Below, in pieces: positions 1 to 7,184 of a DNA stretch of 22,031 nt. The stretch is from NCBI GenBank assembly GCA_040307135.1, contig JAWRKD010000047.1, positions 1 through 22,031 on the forward strand. Direction: 5' to 3'. Both the position numbers and the translations under genes were made by a program. The notes beneath the pieces are model-generated. The model worked only from the letters and a program-made list of their open reading frames with translations. It did not search any database and was not told the DNA's origin. The DNA is from Aminidesulfovibrio sp040307135. Its GTDB lineage: Bacteria > Desulfobacterota > Desulfovibrionia > Desulfovibrionales > Desulfovibrionaceae. How positions within the stretch are numbered: position 1 is the stretch's first letter; each line of letters begins with the position of its first letter.

Positions 1-619
1 CCCGGTCCGCGAAGCGGGCCGCCAGGTTCAGGTCGTGGGCCGCCAGGAGCACGGCGATTCCGGCCTCCACGGCCAGGAAACGCAGCAGATCCATAACCTC
101 GGTCTGGTGCCGCAGGTCCAGGCTGCTGGTGGGTTCGTCCAGGACCAGCACGGGCGTGGACTGGGCCAGGGCCCGCGCCAGCAGGGCCTTCTGCTTCTGG
201 CCCCCGCTCAGGTGGTCGTAGGGCCGCAGGGCCAGGTCCTCCAGCCCCGCGCGCTCCAGGGCCAGGGCCACGGCCTCCTCGTCGGCCGCGGTGGCCCTCC
301 AGGCCAGATGGGGCCTGCGCCCGGCCAGCACGAACTCGAACACGCTCATGGGGAAGCCGGGCGGCACGGCTTGGGGCACATAGGCCAGAAGCCGGGCGCG
401 CTCCGCCGGGGCCAGGCCGGACAGGTCGCGGCCGTCCAGTTCCACGCGGCCCCGTTCCGGCCGGAGCAGGCCGAGCGCGCAACGCAGCAGGCTGGATTTG
501 CCGGAACCGTTGGGTCCGGCCAGGGCCGTCACCTGGCCGGAGCGGGCCTCCAGGTCCGCGCCGTGGAGGACCTGCCGCCTGCCGTAGGCGAGATGGATGC
601 CGCGGGCCGCCAGGATCAT
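1..619 (-). CDS. ABC importer ATP-binding protein, FecE/BtuD type (3' end cut by window edge)
   Basis: Cytoplasmic ATPase of a metal-chelate importer; it should hydrolyse ATP to drive the FecCD-type permease encoded just upstream. Reading the minus strand from the ATG at 619 gives 206 residues before the window ends. Walker A is GPNGSGKS (about 35-42), the Q-loop is VPQ (81-83), the ABC signature LSGGQ (137-141), Walker B LVLDEP (158-163), a D-loop SSLD follows, and the switch histidine is in AAHD (about 195). These motifs and their spacing fit the FecE/BtuD/FhuC group, usually about 250-270 residues, so roughly the last 50 are missing. The start codon overlaps the permease stop as ATGA, which implies translational coupling. 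The ATPase family is certain; the substrate (ferric siderophore, heme or cobalamin) cannot be told from sequence. Confidence 0.93.
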   Translation of the reverse strand, partial: MILAARGIHLAYGRRQVLHGADLEARSGQVTALAGPNGSGKSSLLRCALGLLRPERGRVELDGRDLSGLAPAERARLLAYVPQAVPPGFPMSVFEFVLAGRRPHLAWRATAADEEAVALALERAGLEDLALRPYDHLSGGQKQKALLARALAQSTPVLVLDEPTSSLDLRHQTEVMDLLRFLAVEAGIAVLLAAHDLNLAARFADR

Positions 620-1635
620 GCGCGCCTCCGCCGGGCGAAGAGCAGGAAGAAAAAGAAGGGCACGCCCAGGAAGGCCGTGACCACCCCGATGGGAATGACC
701 TGGGGCGCGAGCAGGGAGCGGCCCGCGATGTCCGCGCCGGTGACCAGGGCCGCGCCCACGGCGGCCGAGGCCGGGATGAGCCTGCGATGATCGCTGCCCA
801 CCAGCAGCCGCGCCATGTGCGGGGCCACCAGGCCGATGAAGCCGATGACCCCGGTGAAACAGATGGCTCCGGCGGTCATGAGCGAGGCCAGGACCACCAG
901 ACCGCCGCGCATGCCCGCCACGTTCACCCCCAGGGTCTCGGCGGTCTCGTCGCCGTGCAGCAGGAGGTTCAGGTCCCAGGCCCGCAGCACCAGCAGGGGC
1001 AGGGGCGGCAGGATCATGGCCGCGGCCAGGGCGGCCTCGGGCCAGCCCGCCTTGGACAGGTTGCCGAAGAACCAGAACACGGTGCGGTGCACGTCCTCGG
1101 CCGAGCCCAGGGTCTGGAGAAAGGAGGTCAGGGCCGAGAAGAGATACATGAGGGCCACGCCGGAGAGGATCACGGTCTCGCCCGCGGCGTCGCGCAGCCG
1201 GGCCAGGCCCAGGACCAGGAGCGAGACGCCCAGGGCTCCGGCAAAGGCCCCGGCGGCCACGGGTCCGTTGTGCACCGCGCCGAACAGGATGATGGCCGCC
1301 ACGGCCCCGAACCCCGCGCCTGAGGCCACGCCCAGGGTGAACGGCGAGGCCAGGGGGTTGCGCAGCACGGCCTGGCAGACCGCGCCGGATACGGCCAGAC
1401 CGCAGCCCGTGAGCACGGCCATGACCGTGCGCGGCAGACGCAGGCCCAGCAGAATGTCCCGGGCCTCGCCCGAGCGGGCCAGGGCGTCCAAGAAATCCGC
1501 CAGGCCGTAGCGCGAGGCCCCGGTGGCCAGGGAGACCACCGCGGCCAGCAGGGGCAGTGCCAGGAGCCCGGCCAGCACGGCCAGGCGGCGCCCGGCATGG
1601 GCCCGGAAGAGCTGGATTGTTCCGGCGCGGTCCAT
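616..1635 (-). CDS. FecCD-family ABC importer permease
   Basis: Inner-membrane permease for a ferric siderophore, heme or cobalamin type substrate. The 339-residue length matches FecCD/BtuC proteins (about 330-350, ten transmembrane helices). The open frame extends further upstream to 1914, but the ATG at 1635 is chosen because it lies 1 bp after the binding-protein stop and gives a normal N-terminus. After an N-terminal helix come the family hallmarks: LRLPRTVMAVLTGCGLAVSG, then QAVLRNPLASPFTLGVASGA, and near the C-terminus GFIGLVAPHMARLLVG with HRRLIPASA. These regions line the pathway and contact the ATPase. It sits between the binding protein and the ATPase, with which it shares an ATGA overlap, so the three form one operon. 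Confidence 0.95.
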   Translation of the reverse strand: MDRAGTIQLFRAHAGRRLAVLAGLLALPLLAAVVSLATGASRYGLADFLDALARSGEARDILLGLRLPRTVMAVLTGCGLAVSGAVCQAVLRNPLASPFTLGVASGAGFGAVAAIILFGAVHNGPVAAGAFAGALGVSLLVLGLARLRDAAGETVILSGVALMYLFSALTSFLQTLGSAEDVHRTVFWFFGNLSKAGWPEAALAAAMILPPLPLLVLRAWDLNLLLHGDETAETLGVNVAGMRGGLVVLASLMTAGAICFTGVIGFIGLVAPHMARLLVGSDHRRLIPASAAVGAALVTGADIAGRSLLAPQVIPIGVVTAFLGVPFFFFLLFARRRRA

Positions 1636-1636
1636 C

Positions 1637-2653
1637 TTATTCCCCGGGCAGGGCGAAGACCCCGCGCAGAGGCACGCCCTGGAAGCGTTCCAGGTATTCG
1701 CGGTGCAGGGCCGCGGGGTCCAGTCCCCGGGCCTGTTCCGGATGCAGCCACTTGGCCAGCCAGGCCGCGCCCACGGCCAGGGCCGGACCGCTGGAGAGAT
1801 CGCCGGACAAGATGCAGACCCGCTCCTGGCGCATGGCCCGCATGTTGGTCCAGCCCTGGCGTCCGCGCATGGCGGCCAGGGCCTTTTCCATGCGCTCGCG
1901 CCCCTTGTCGCCATAGACCGGCGTAGGCACGGCCTTGATGAGCACGTCCGGGTCGTTCTGCAGGACCCACTCCGGCGTCACCTGGGGAAACGGGACCGTC
2001 ATGGCCGCGGCGATGTTCTCGCCCCCGGCCAGACGGCAGAGATCAAACCCGCCCGAGCCCGGACCAAAGGCCACAAAGGGCGAGTAGCTTTCCATATAGA
2101 CCCGGGTGGGACGGGGCGCGGCCGCGGCTACGGACCGCACCTGGTCCATGGCGCGGCGGTGCCAGGCCAGGAAGGTCCGGGCCTGCTCCCGCCGGTCCAG
2201 CACCCGGCCCAGGAGTTCCACCTCGGCCTCCAGGGTGCCGGGGCGGTAGAAATCCAGGCGCAGGACGGCGATGCCCAGGGGGCCCAGGCGGGCCTCCAGT
2301 TCCTGGCCCGGGGACTTGGCGTAGCAGAGGATGAGGTCGGGCTTGATGGCGGCCAACATCTCCAGATCCACTTCCTGCCAGGTGCCGGCCACGGGCAGCC
2401 CGGACAGGGAGCCCCAGAACCCGGGCTCATGGGCCACGGTGTCCGTGATGGCCACGGCCAGGCCCTCGGCGCCCAGGATGCGCATAACCTCCAGGGCGTC
2501 GGAACTCAGGCAGGCCACCCGGCGCACGGGCAGGGAGAGCTCCACCCGGCGGCCCAGGGCGTCGGTGGTCTGGAGCGTTTCCGTCCGGGCCGGGGCCGCC
2601 AGCAGAAAAACCACGGCGGCGGCCTGGACAAGGCAGGAGAAAAATCGTTTCAT
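1637..2653 (-). CDS. Periplasmic binding protein of the FecB/BtuF type
   Basis: Captures the chelate in the periplasm and hands it to the FecCD permease. The product is 338 residues. A sec signal peptide (MKRFF, hydrophobic core, cut near APARTET) has no lipobox cysteine, so the protein is probably soluble. The mature N-terminus TTDALGRRVELSLPVRRV is the typical TroA/BtuF-fold opening, followed by LSSDALEVMRILGAEG, and by DLEMLAAIKPDLILCYA, the usual strand joining the lobes. The middle stretch FGPGSGGFDLCRLAGGENIA also fits the class. The start is supported by GGAG, 6 bp before the ATG. It is the first gene of the importer operon and is divergent from the exporter at 2814. Length is normal. 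Ligand unknown: no cobalamin riboswitch is visible upstream and I could not identify a convincing Fur box. Confidence 0.9.
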   Translation of the reverse strand: MKRFFSCLVQAAAVVFLLAAPARTETLQTTDALGRRVELSLPVRRVACLSSDALEVMRILGAEGLAVAITDTVAHEPGFWGSLSGLPVAGTWQEVDLEMLAAIKPDLILCYAKSPGQELEARLGPLGIAVLRLDFYRPGTLEAEVELLGRVLDRREQARTFLAWHRRAMDQVRSVAAAAPRPTRVYMESYSPFVAFGPGSGGFDLCRLAGGENIAAAMTVPFPQVTPEWVLQNDPDVLIKAVPTPVYGDKGRERMEKALAAMRGRQGWTNMRAMRQERVCILSGDLSSGPALAVGAAWLAKWLHPEQARGLDPAALHREYLERFQGVPLRGVFALPGE

Positions 2654-2813
2654 TCCTGCTCCCGTGCCGACAGAACCAGTTGCGGGGGATGACGTATTTC
2701 ACTAATGTGCGCACGATTTCGGAAAACAGGCTTTTAGGTTGCATATTTTTTTCATTGTTTCAACCGAAAAGTAGCATGAAACTGCATACTGTGTTATCAC
2801 TCCGGGAACGGCA
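2654..2813. promoter_or_regulatory. AT-rich divergent control region between importer and exporter
   Basis: This 160 bp gap separates two divergent operons and is much richer in A and T than its surroundings. It contains an inverted repeat GTTTCA-N14-TGAAAC (2757-2782) and two copies of TGCATA (2740-2745 and 2783-2788) 43 bp apart, about four helical turns. Promoters for both directions must lie here or nearby, but I found no unambiguous -35/-10 pair. The repeats are seen; an operator role is inference. Confidence 0.4.
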
Positions 2814-3650
2814 ATGATCGCGCTCCACGATCTCCGCAAGGAGTATTCCGGCCGGGAAGTGCTGCGCGGCGTCAGCTTCGAGATCGCCGGCGGCGAGATC
2901 TTCGCCCTGCTCGGTCCCAACGGCGCAGGCAAGACCACCACCATCCGCATCCTCAGCGGCCTGACCCGGGCCAACGGCGGCAGCGTGGTCCTGGACGGCC
3001 GGGACGCCTTCCTCGATCCGCTCTGGGCCAGGTCGCGCTGCGGCCTCGTGGCCCAGACCATCAACCTGGACCAGGACCTCACCGTGGCCGAAAACCTGGA
3101 GATCCACGGGCGGCTCTTCGGCCTGGACCGCGTCAGGCGGCGGGAACAGACCGCGCGGCTCCTGGACTACGTGGAACTGGCCGACCGGCGCGACACCCCC
3201 GTGCGCCAGCTTTCCGGCGGCATGAAACGCCGCGTGACCATTGCCCGCAGCCTCATGCACGAGCCCGGGGTCCTGCTCCTGGACGAGCCCACCGTGGGCC
3301 TGGACCCCAACATCCGCCGCCGCATCTGGGCCCTCATCAAGCGCATCCAGGCCGACGGCGCGGCCGTGCTCCTGACCACCCACTACATCGAGGAGGCGGA
3401 ATACCTGGCCGGCCGCGTGGCCTTCCTGGACCAGGGGCAGCTCAAGGCCGTGGACACGCCCGCGAACCTCATGCGGCCCTTCGGCCAATGGGCCTTCGAC
3501 CCGCTGCACGACGAGACCCGGGAGACCGTCTTCTTCGAGGAGCGGGAGGCGGCCAACGAGTACGCCGCCGGGCAGACCGGCGCGTTCATGGTGCGGCGGG
3601 TCAACCTGGAAGACGCCTTCCGGGCCATGACCGGCAGGGGGATGGAATGA
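2814..3650 (+). CDS. ABC-2 type exporter ATPase, DrrA/NodI-like
   Basis: Cytoplasmic ATPase of a two-gene ABC-2 exporter. The 278 residues carry Walker A GPNGAGKT (34-41), the Q-loop VAQT, signature LSGGM (133-137), Walker B LLLDEPT (154-160), the D-loop GLDP and the switch histidine in TTHYIEEAE (about 190). LSGGMKRR and VGLDPNIRRRIW are typical of the DrrA/NodI/CcmA-like drug, polysaccharide and unknown-substrate exporters. The C-terminal 60 residues after the ATPase core form the usual DrrA-type accessory region. The ATG follows a weak purine stretch (GGGAACGG). Its stop overlaps the start of the permease gene. Substrate is unknown: drug, lipid, glycan or polyketide export are all possible, and no biosynthetic genes adjoin it. 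Confidence 0.93.
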   Translation: MIALHDLRKEYSGREVLRGVSFEIAGGEIFALLGPNGAGKTTTIRILSGLTRANGGSVVLDGRDAFLDPLWARSRCGLVAQTINLDQDLTVAENLEIHGRLFGLDRVRRREQTARLLDYVELADRRDTPVRQLSGGMKRRVTIARSLMHEPGVLLLDEPTVGLDPNIRRRIWALIKRIQADGAAVLLTTHYIEEAEYLAGRVAFLDQGQLKAVDTPANLMRPFGQWAFDPLHDETRETVFFEEREAANEYAAGQTGAFMVRRVNLEDAFRAMTGRGME

Positions 3651-4384
3651 TGCGCGGCTGGTCGGCGGTCTTCTACCGCGAGATGCTCATCCTGCGCCGA
3701 CGCCTCTGGCGGCTGGCCCTGTCCATGTCCGTGTCCCCCCTGCTCTACCTGCTGGCCTTCGGCTTCGCCCTGGGCAAGGCCGCCGGGTTCGAGGGCCGGA
3801 CCTACCTGGAATTCCTGGTGCCCGGCCTGGCCGCCATGTCCAGCATGACCCAGGCCTGGTCCATCGCCAGCGAGATCAACATCGCACGCTTCTATTACAA
3901 GATTTTCGAGGAGATCCAGGCCGCGCCGGTGAGCGCCGCCGGCTACGTCCTGGGCGAAACCCTGGCCGGGGTGGTGCGCGCCCTCATGGCCGTGGGGCTC
4001 ATCCTGGGCCTGGCCCGGCTTTTCGGCGTGCATCTGGAGGCCGGGCCCCTGCTCTGGGCCGGGGTCTTCCTGAACGCCTTTCTGTTCGCAGCCCTGGCCG
4101 TGGCCATGGCCATGCTGGTCAAGTCTCACGCGGACCAGTCCATGATCTCCAGCCTGGTCATCACACCCATGGCCTTCCTGGGCGGCACCTTCTTCCCCCT
4201 GGACCGCCTGCCGCAGTGGGCCGCCGCCACGCTCTCCCTGCTGCCCCTGACCCACGCGGCGAGGGCCGTTCGGCGCGCGGCCTTCGGCCAGCCCGGCGAC
4301 CCGCTGGACTTCCTGCTCCTGGCGGGCCTGGGCCTGGCCGCCTTCCTCCTGGCCTGGGCCTGCGTGCGCCGGGCCAGGGACTGA
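3647..4384 (+). CDS. ABC-2 type exporter permease, DrrB/NodJ-like
   Basis: Inner-membrane partner of the preceding ATPase. Six hydrophobic segments are seen over about 245 residues, the normal size for a DrrB/NodJ permease. The N-terminus (REMLILRRRLWRLALS) is the cytosolic elbow helix of ABC-2 proteins. The stretch PMAFLGGTFFPLDRLPQWA matches the conserved ABC-2 signature near TM5, with LLPLTHAARAVR after it. Two adjacent ATGs at 3647 and 3650 overlap the ATPase stop; GGGGG at 3637-3641 serves either, so the start is uncertain by one codon. An open frame continues upstream in the same phase but lies inside the ATPase gene and is not needed. Translation is clearly coupled to the ATPase. Substrate unknown. 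Confidence 0.92.
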   Translation: MMRGWSAVFYREMLILRRRLWRLALSMSVSPLLYLLAFGFALGKAAGFEGRTYLEFLVPGLAAMSSMTQAWSIASEINIARFYYKIFEEIQAAPVSAAGYVLGETLAGVVRALMAVGLILGLARLFGVHLEAGPLLWAGVFLNAFLFAALAVAMAMLVKSHADQSMISSLVITPMAFLGGTFFPLDRLPQWAAATLSLLPLTHAARAVRRAAFGQPGDPLDFLLLAGLGLAAFLLAWACVRRARD

Positions 4385-4428
4385 GCGCGGCGGCTTACGC
4401 CAGCCGGCCAGGCCTTCCGGGCGGCCCG

Positions 4429-5577
4429 CTAGTGCTTCCCGGGCACGCGCATGAAGCCGATGGCGGCGAGGGAGAGGACCGTGAGGCAGGCCCCGGTGAT
4501 GAAGACCAGCCGGTAGTCCCAAAGCCAGAGCGCCCCGCCCAGGACCGGCACGACCACGGCCGCGATGTGGTTGATGGTGAAGCCCACGGCCGCGCTGGGC
4601 GCGATGTCCGCCGGATCGGCGATCTTCTGGAAATAGGTGTTCACGCAGACCGCGAAGCCCAGCAGAAGCTGGTCCACCACGTAGGCCACGGTGACGATCC
4701 AGGCCGTGTGGCAGAAGGCGTAGGTCAGGAACACCACCAGGATGACGAAGTACTCCAGCCGCAGCAGGGAGCGCTCGCCGAAGCGGTTGATGCAGTGGCC
4801 GATGATCCGGTTGAACACGGCGTTCACCGTGTTGTTCAGGATGAACAGGGCCGCGATCTGGCCCACGTCGAAGCCGAAGCGCTTCACCAGCAGGAAGGTG
4901 GCGAAGGCCAGGAGGATCTGCCGCCTGGCCCCGGCCAGGAAGGTCAGAACGTAGAACACCCAGTAGCGCCGCCGGAAGATCATCTTGCGGTGCTGGCGCG
5001 GGGCGTTGCTGTCCGTGGGGTCCTGAAACAGGGCCCAGGACCCGGCGGCCAGGGACAGGCAGCCGATGATCCCGAAGATCTGGGCGAAGCCCAGCCAGCG
5101 CGAGCTGGTCCAGACCAGCACGCCCACGGCGATGTTGGTCAGGGCCACCACGGAGCGCAGCCGCCCCATGACCACCGGGGCCTCGCTCAGGCTGAAGTAC
5201 TGGAGCGTGAGGGACTGGTTCACGGTCTCGTAGTAGTGGAAGCCGAAGGACATGCAGAGCGTGGTGAGCATGACGCCCCAGAAGCTGGGGAAGAGCCCGG
5301 TGAGGCCCACGCCCGCGCCCAGGACCAGGATGGACAGGGCCGCCAGCCGCCACTCCGAGATGACGAGCAGCACGTAGATCACCAGCAGGGAAAGGAAGCC
5401 CGGAATCTCGCGCACCGAGTGGGCCAGGCCGGTCTGAAAGCCGTTGAAGCCCGCGGCCTCCACCGCGAAGTTGTTGAACAGCGCGTTCCAGCCCTGCATG
5501 CCCAGGCCCGAAGCCACGGTGAGCACCAGGAGGAAGACGAACATCCGCCGGTTGTCCAGGGAGGTGCGTTCCGTCAT
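4429..5577 (-). CDS. Major facilitator superfamily transporter
   Basis: Inner-membrane secondary transporter of 382 residues with about twelve hydrophobic segments split by a central basic loop (RQHRKMIFRRRY), the usual MFS 6+6 layout. The first half holds a segment with FLSLLVIYVLL and a WRLAA loop, the second half repeats the pattern. The ATG at 5577 is preferred over an upstream in-frame start at 5622 because it overlaps the acetyltransferase stop as ATGA and is directly followed by the TM1 flank (TERTSLDNRRMF). It ends 44 bp from the convergent exporter permease, with no obvious terminator hairpin and T-run between them. Together with the GNAT and QueG-like genes it forms a tightly overlapping chain. 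I do not recognise the subfamily and cannot name a substrate. Confidence 0.85.
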   Translation of the reverse strand: MTERTSLDNRRMFVFLLVLTVASGLGMQGWNALFNNFAVEAAGFNGFQTGLAHSVREIPGFLSLLVIYVLLVISEWRLAALSILVLGAGVGLTGLFPSFWGVMLTTLCMSFGFHYYETVNQSLTLQYFSLSEAPVVMGRLRSVVALTNIAVGVLVWTSSRWLGFAQIFGIIGCLSLAAGSWALFQDPTDSNAPRQHRKMIFRRRYWVFYVLTFLAGARRQILLAFATFLLVKRFGFDVGQIAALFILNNTVNAVFNRIIGHCINRFGERSLLRLEYFVILVVFLTYAFCHTAWIVTVAYVVDQLLLGFAVCVNTYFQKIADPADIAPSAAVGFTINHIAAVVVPVLGGALWLWDYRLVFITGACLTVLSLAAIGFMRVPGKH

Positions 5578-6071
5578 GGGGCCGGGTCCAGGGGCAGGCG
5601 GTAGAAGCGGCTGTCCACGCACATCACGGGGAAGGAGGCGGGCAGTTCGGCGCGGTCCAGGAGCGTGAAGCCGTTCTTCTCGTAGAAGCGGTGCGCGGCC
5701 AGGAAGCGCGGCGTGGTGCCGAGGAATATCTCCGTGAAGCCGCGGCCGCGGGCCCAGGCCAGGAGGGCGGCCAGCAGGCTGCGGGCCACGCCCCCTGCCG
5801 CGCCCCGGCGGTCGGCGCGCACGAACATCTTGCGCAGCGCGCCCTGGCCCGCGCCGATGTCCAGGAGCCCGGCGGAGCCCACCACGGCCCCCTGCTCCAG
5901 GGCCACCCAGAAGTTGCCCCTGCCGCGGCGGTAGAAGCCGGGGATGTCCAACAGGTCGGGCTGGGCCTCCAGGGTGATGTCCAGGCCGAACTCCTGCCGC
6001 TGGATGGGCAGGATCAGCTCCGCCACCCCGGCCTGGTGCTCCGGGCCGCAGGGCGCGACGCGCGCGGTCAA
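5574..6071 (-). CDS. GNAT-family N-acetyltransferase, TTG start
   Basis: Predicted acetyl-CoA-dependent transferase, acceptor unknown, cytoplasmic. The GNAT core is visible: a strand with NFWVALEQGAVVGSAGLLD (motif D/A border), then LRKMFVRADRRGAAGGVARSLL, which is the acetyl-CoA pyrophosphate loop (R89-x-G-x-x-G form around 89-95), and FLGTTPRFLAAHRFYEKNGF, the C-terminal motif B where AHRFYEKNGF is diagnostic. No ATG precedes the core in frame except one far upstream inside the neighbouring gene. The likely start is TTG at 6071-6069, which overlaps the upstream stop as TTGA and follows AAGGCGGA. This gives 165 residues, normal for the family. It is coupled to genes on both sides. Confidence 0.85.
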   Translation of the reverse strand: MTARVAPCGPEHQAGVAELILPIQRQEFGLDITLEAQPDLLDIPGFYRRGRGNFWVALEQGAVVGSAGLLDIGAGQGALRKMFVRADRRGAAGGVARSLLAALLAWARGRGFTEIFLGTTPRFLAAHRFYEKNGFTLLDRAELPASFPVMCVDSRFYRLPLDPAP

Positions 6072-6784
6072 TCCGTCCGCCTTTTCCGTCCGGCCTTGCG
6101 GCCCCAGGGGCAGGCCGCCACGCAGACCCCGCAGATGGCGCTGGTGATGTGCGGCAGCTTCTTGTGCTCGGTCATGATCTTGGACACGCACCGCCCGAAA
6201 TGCAGGGCCTGCTCGCGGCTGTCGTAGTGTCGTTCCGTGTTCACGTTGCGGATGGCCCCGGCCGGGCAGGCCCTGGCGCAGGCGTCGCAGGAGCCGCAGC
6301 GGTTCTTGAGCGGGGCGTCGGCCGCCAGCTCCAGGTCCGTGAGCACGCTGACCAGCCGGATGCGCGGGCCGAACTTCGGGTTCACGGTGAGCAGGCTCTT
6401 GCCCTGCCAGCCCACTCCCGCGGCCACGGCCACGGCCTTGTGCGAGATGTAGGAGGTGAGCCTCTCCTGGTCCAGAACCTGGCTGGCGGGCAGGGGCAGG
6501 GCCCGGCCGCCCGCGGCCTGGATGGCCTGGGTCAGGCCCAGGGCGATCTGGTCCAAAAGGATGTTGGCCCGCTCGTAGTGGGCCTGGTAGAGCGGCGTGG
6601 GCCGGTCCGTGATGGCGTCCAGCACCGGGTCGGAGAGCCGCACGGCCAGGCTCACGGCGCGGGGAAAGCCATCCAGCAGATTCCTGGGCTCGGTCTCGAT
6701 GCCCGCCAGAAGCGCGGTGTCGGCCACGCCCGCCACGTCCGCGCCCAGGGCCGCGGCCACGGCCTTGAGCCTGCGGGCGTCCAT
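6068..6784 (-). CDS. Short QueG-like (COG1600) double 4Fe-4S cluster protein
   Basis: Resembles the N-terminal and ferredoxin parts of epoxyqueuosine reductase QueG, a cobalamin-dependent enzyme of tRNA queuosine synthesis, but is only 238 residues against about 350-380. Seen: HKAVAVAAGVGWQGKSLL (115-132), PKFGPRIRLVSVLTDLEL matching the QueG region before the clusters, then a cysteine set C163, C166, C169, C173 and C199, C218, C221, C225 in CGSCDACARACP and CGVCVAACPWG, enough for two 4Fe-4S clusters. The basic C-terminus (RKAGRKRRTD) replaces the HEAT-like tail of QueG. Start taken at ATG 6784, 4 bp after the upstream stop; an ATG at 6802 would overlap it. Similar short proteins occur in anaerobes with unknown function. 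Calling it queG would be premature. Confidence 0.82.
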   Translation of the reverse strand: MDARRLKAVAAALGADVAGVADTALLAGIETEPRNLLDGFPRAVSLAVRLSDPVLDAITDRPTPLYQAHYERANILLDQIALGLTQAIQAAGGRALPLPASQVLDQERLTSYISHKAVAVAAGVGWQGKSLLTVNPKFGPRIRLVSVLTDLELAADAPLKNRCGSCDACARACPAGAIRNVNTERHYDSREQALHFGRCVSKIMTEHKKLPHITSAICGVCVAACPWGRKAGRKRRTD

Positions 6785-6788
6785 GGCC

Positions 6789-7097
6789 TCAGCGCCGGGC
6801 ATAGGTGTTGAAGACGTCCAGGACCTTGGCCTGGGGCGTCTTGGTGCACTGGCGGATCATGATCTCGCCGTAGCGGTCGAAGAGCTGCGAATCCAGGAGC
6901 GTGTTCCCGCTCTTGCCGCTGGCGTAGCCGTCGAGCCAGAACAGGGCCAGGACCATGCCGTACTGCTGCTCCTTGAGGAACTCGCCGCAGGTGTAGGCCC
7001 GCATGTCCACGCGCATGGGCGGGTTGTCCTGGGCCTGGACAGCGGCGGACGCGAGGAGCACGGCGGCGACAAGCAGGACGCCGAACACACGGCGCAT
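6789..7097 (-). CDS. Small secreted HdeA/HdeB-like protein
   Basis: A 102-residue protein with a clean signal peptide (MRRVFGVLL core, cut near VQAQDN), so the mature form is about 80 residues in the periplasm. It has exactly two cysteines, C37 in YTCGEFL and C84 in IRQCTKTP, as in HdeA/HdeB acid-stress chaperones whose single disulfide joins two helices. The middle LALFWLDGYASGK and the tail KVLDVF also fit the HdeA-like pattern (C-x-x-F/L, WLDGY-SGK, C-x-x-xP). A strong GGAGGT lies 7 bp before the ATG. It lies between the thiamine operon and the QueG-like gene. In enterobacteria HdeA prevents aggregation of periplasmic proteins at low pH; that role here is inference, and some HdeA-like proteins have other or unknown roles. 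Confidence 0.75.
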   Translation of the reverse strand: MRRVFGVLLVAAVLLASAAVQAQDNPPMRVDMRAYTCGEFLKEQQYGMVLALFWLDGYASGKSGNTLLDSQLFDRYGEIMIRQCTKTPQAKVLDVFNTYARR

Positions 7098-7155
7098 GGG
7101 CGACCTCCACCCGGGCTTGGGGCGATCCCGGTGCTGGGCCCGCCCGCTGCGGCCG

Positions 7156-7184
7156 ATCCTGCCGCTGCCCGGGTTTCCTGTCAA
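7156..7184 (-). promoter_or_regulatory. Candidate sigma-70 promoter for the HdeA-like gene
   Basis: On the minus strand a perfect TTGACA (7184-7179) overlaps the last codon and stop of thi4. It is followed after 17 bp by CAGGAT (7161-7156), which matches only 3 of 6 positions of the -10 consensus. The box lies about 60 bp before the HdeA-like start. It would let this gene and those after it be expressed apart from the riboswitch-controlled operon. Confidence 0.35.

Noticed and set aside
35..790. A plus-strand open frame at the left edge
   Set aside because: It lies opposite the ABC ATPase, whose Walker and signature motifs are unambiguous on the minus strand.
4385..4428. A terminator between the convergent exporter permease and MFS genes
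   Set aside because: The gap is GC-rich with short partial repeats but has no stable stem followed by a T-run.
3383..5353. A 656-codon minus-strand frame spanning the exporter genes and part of the MFS gene
   Set aside because: It overlaps three genes with firm motifs and shows only compositional low complexity.
6068..6784. Naming the Fe-S protein queG
   Set aside because: It is over 100 residues shorter than QueG and lacks the C-terminal repeat region, so function cannot be transferred by motif alone.
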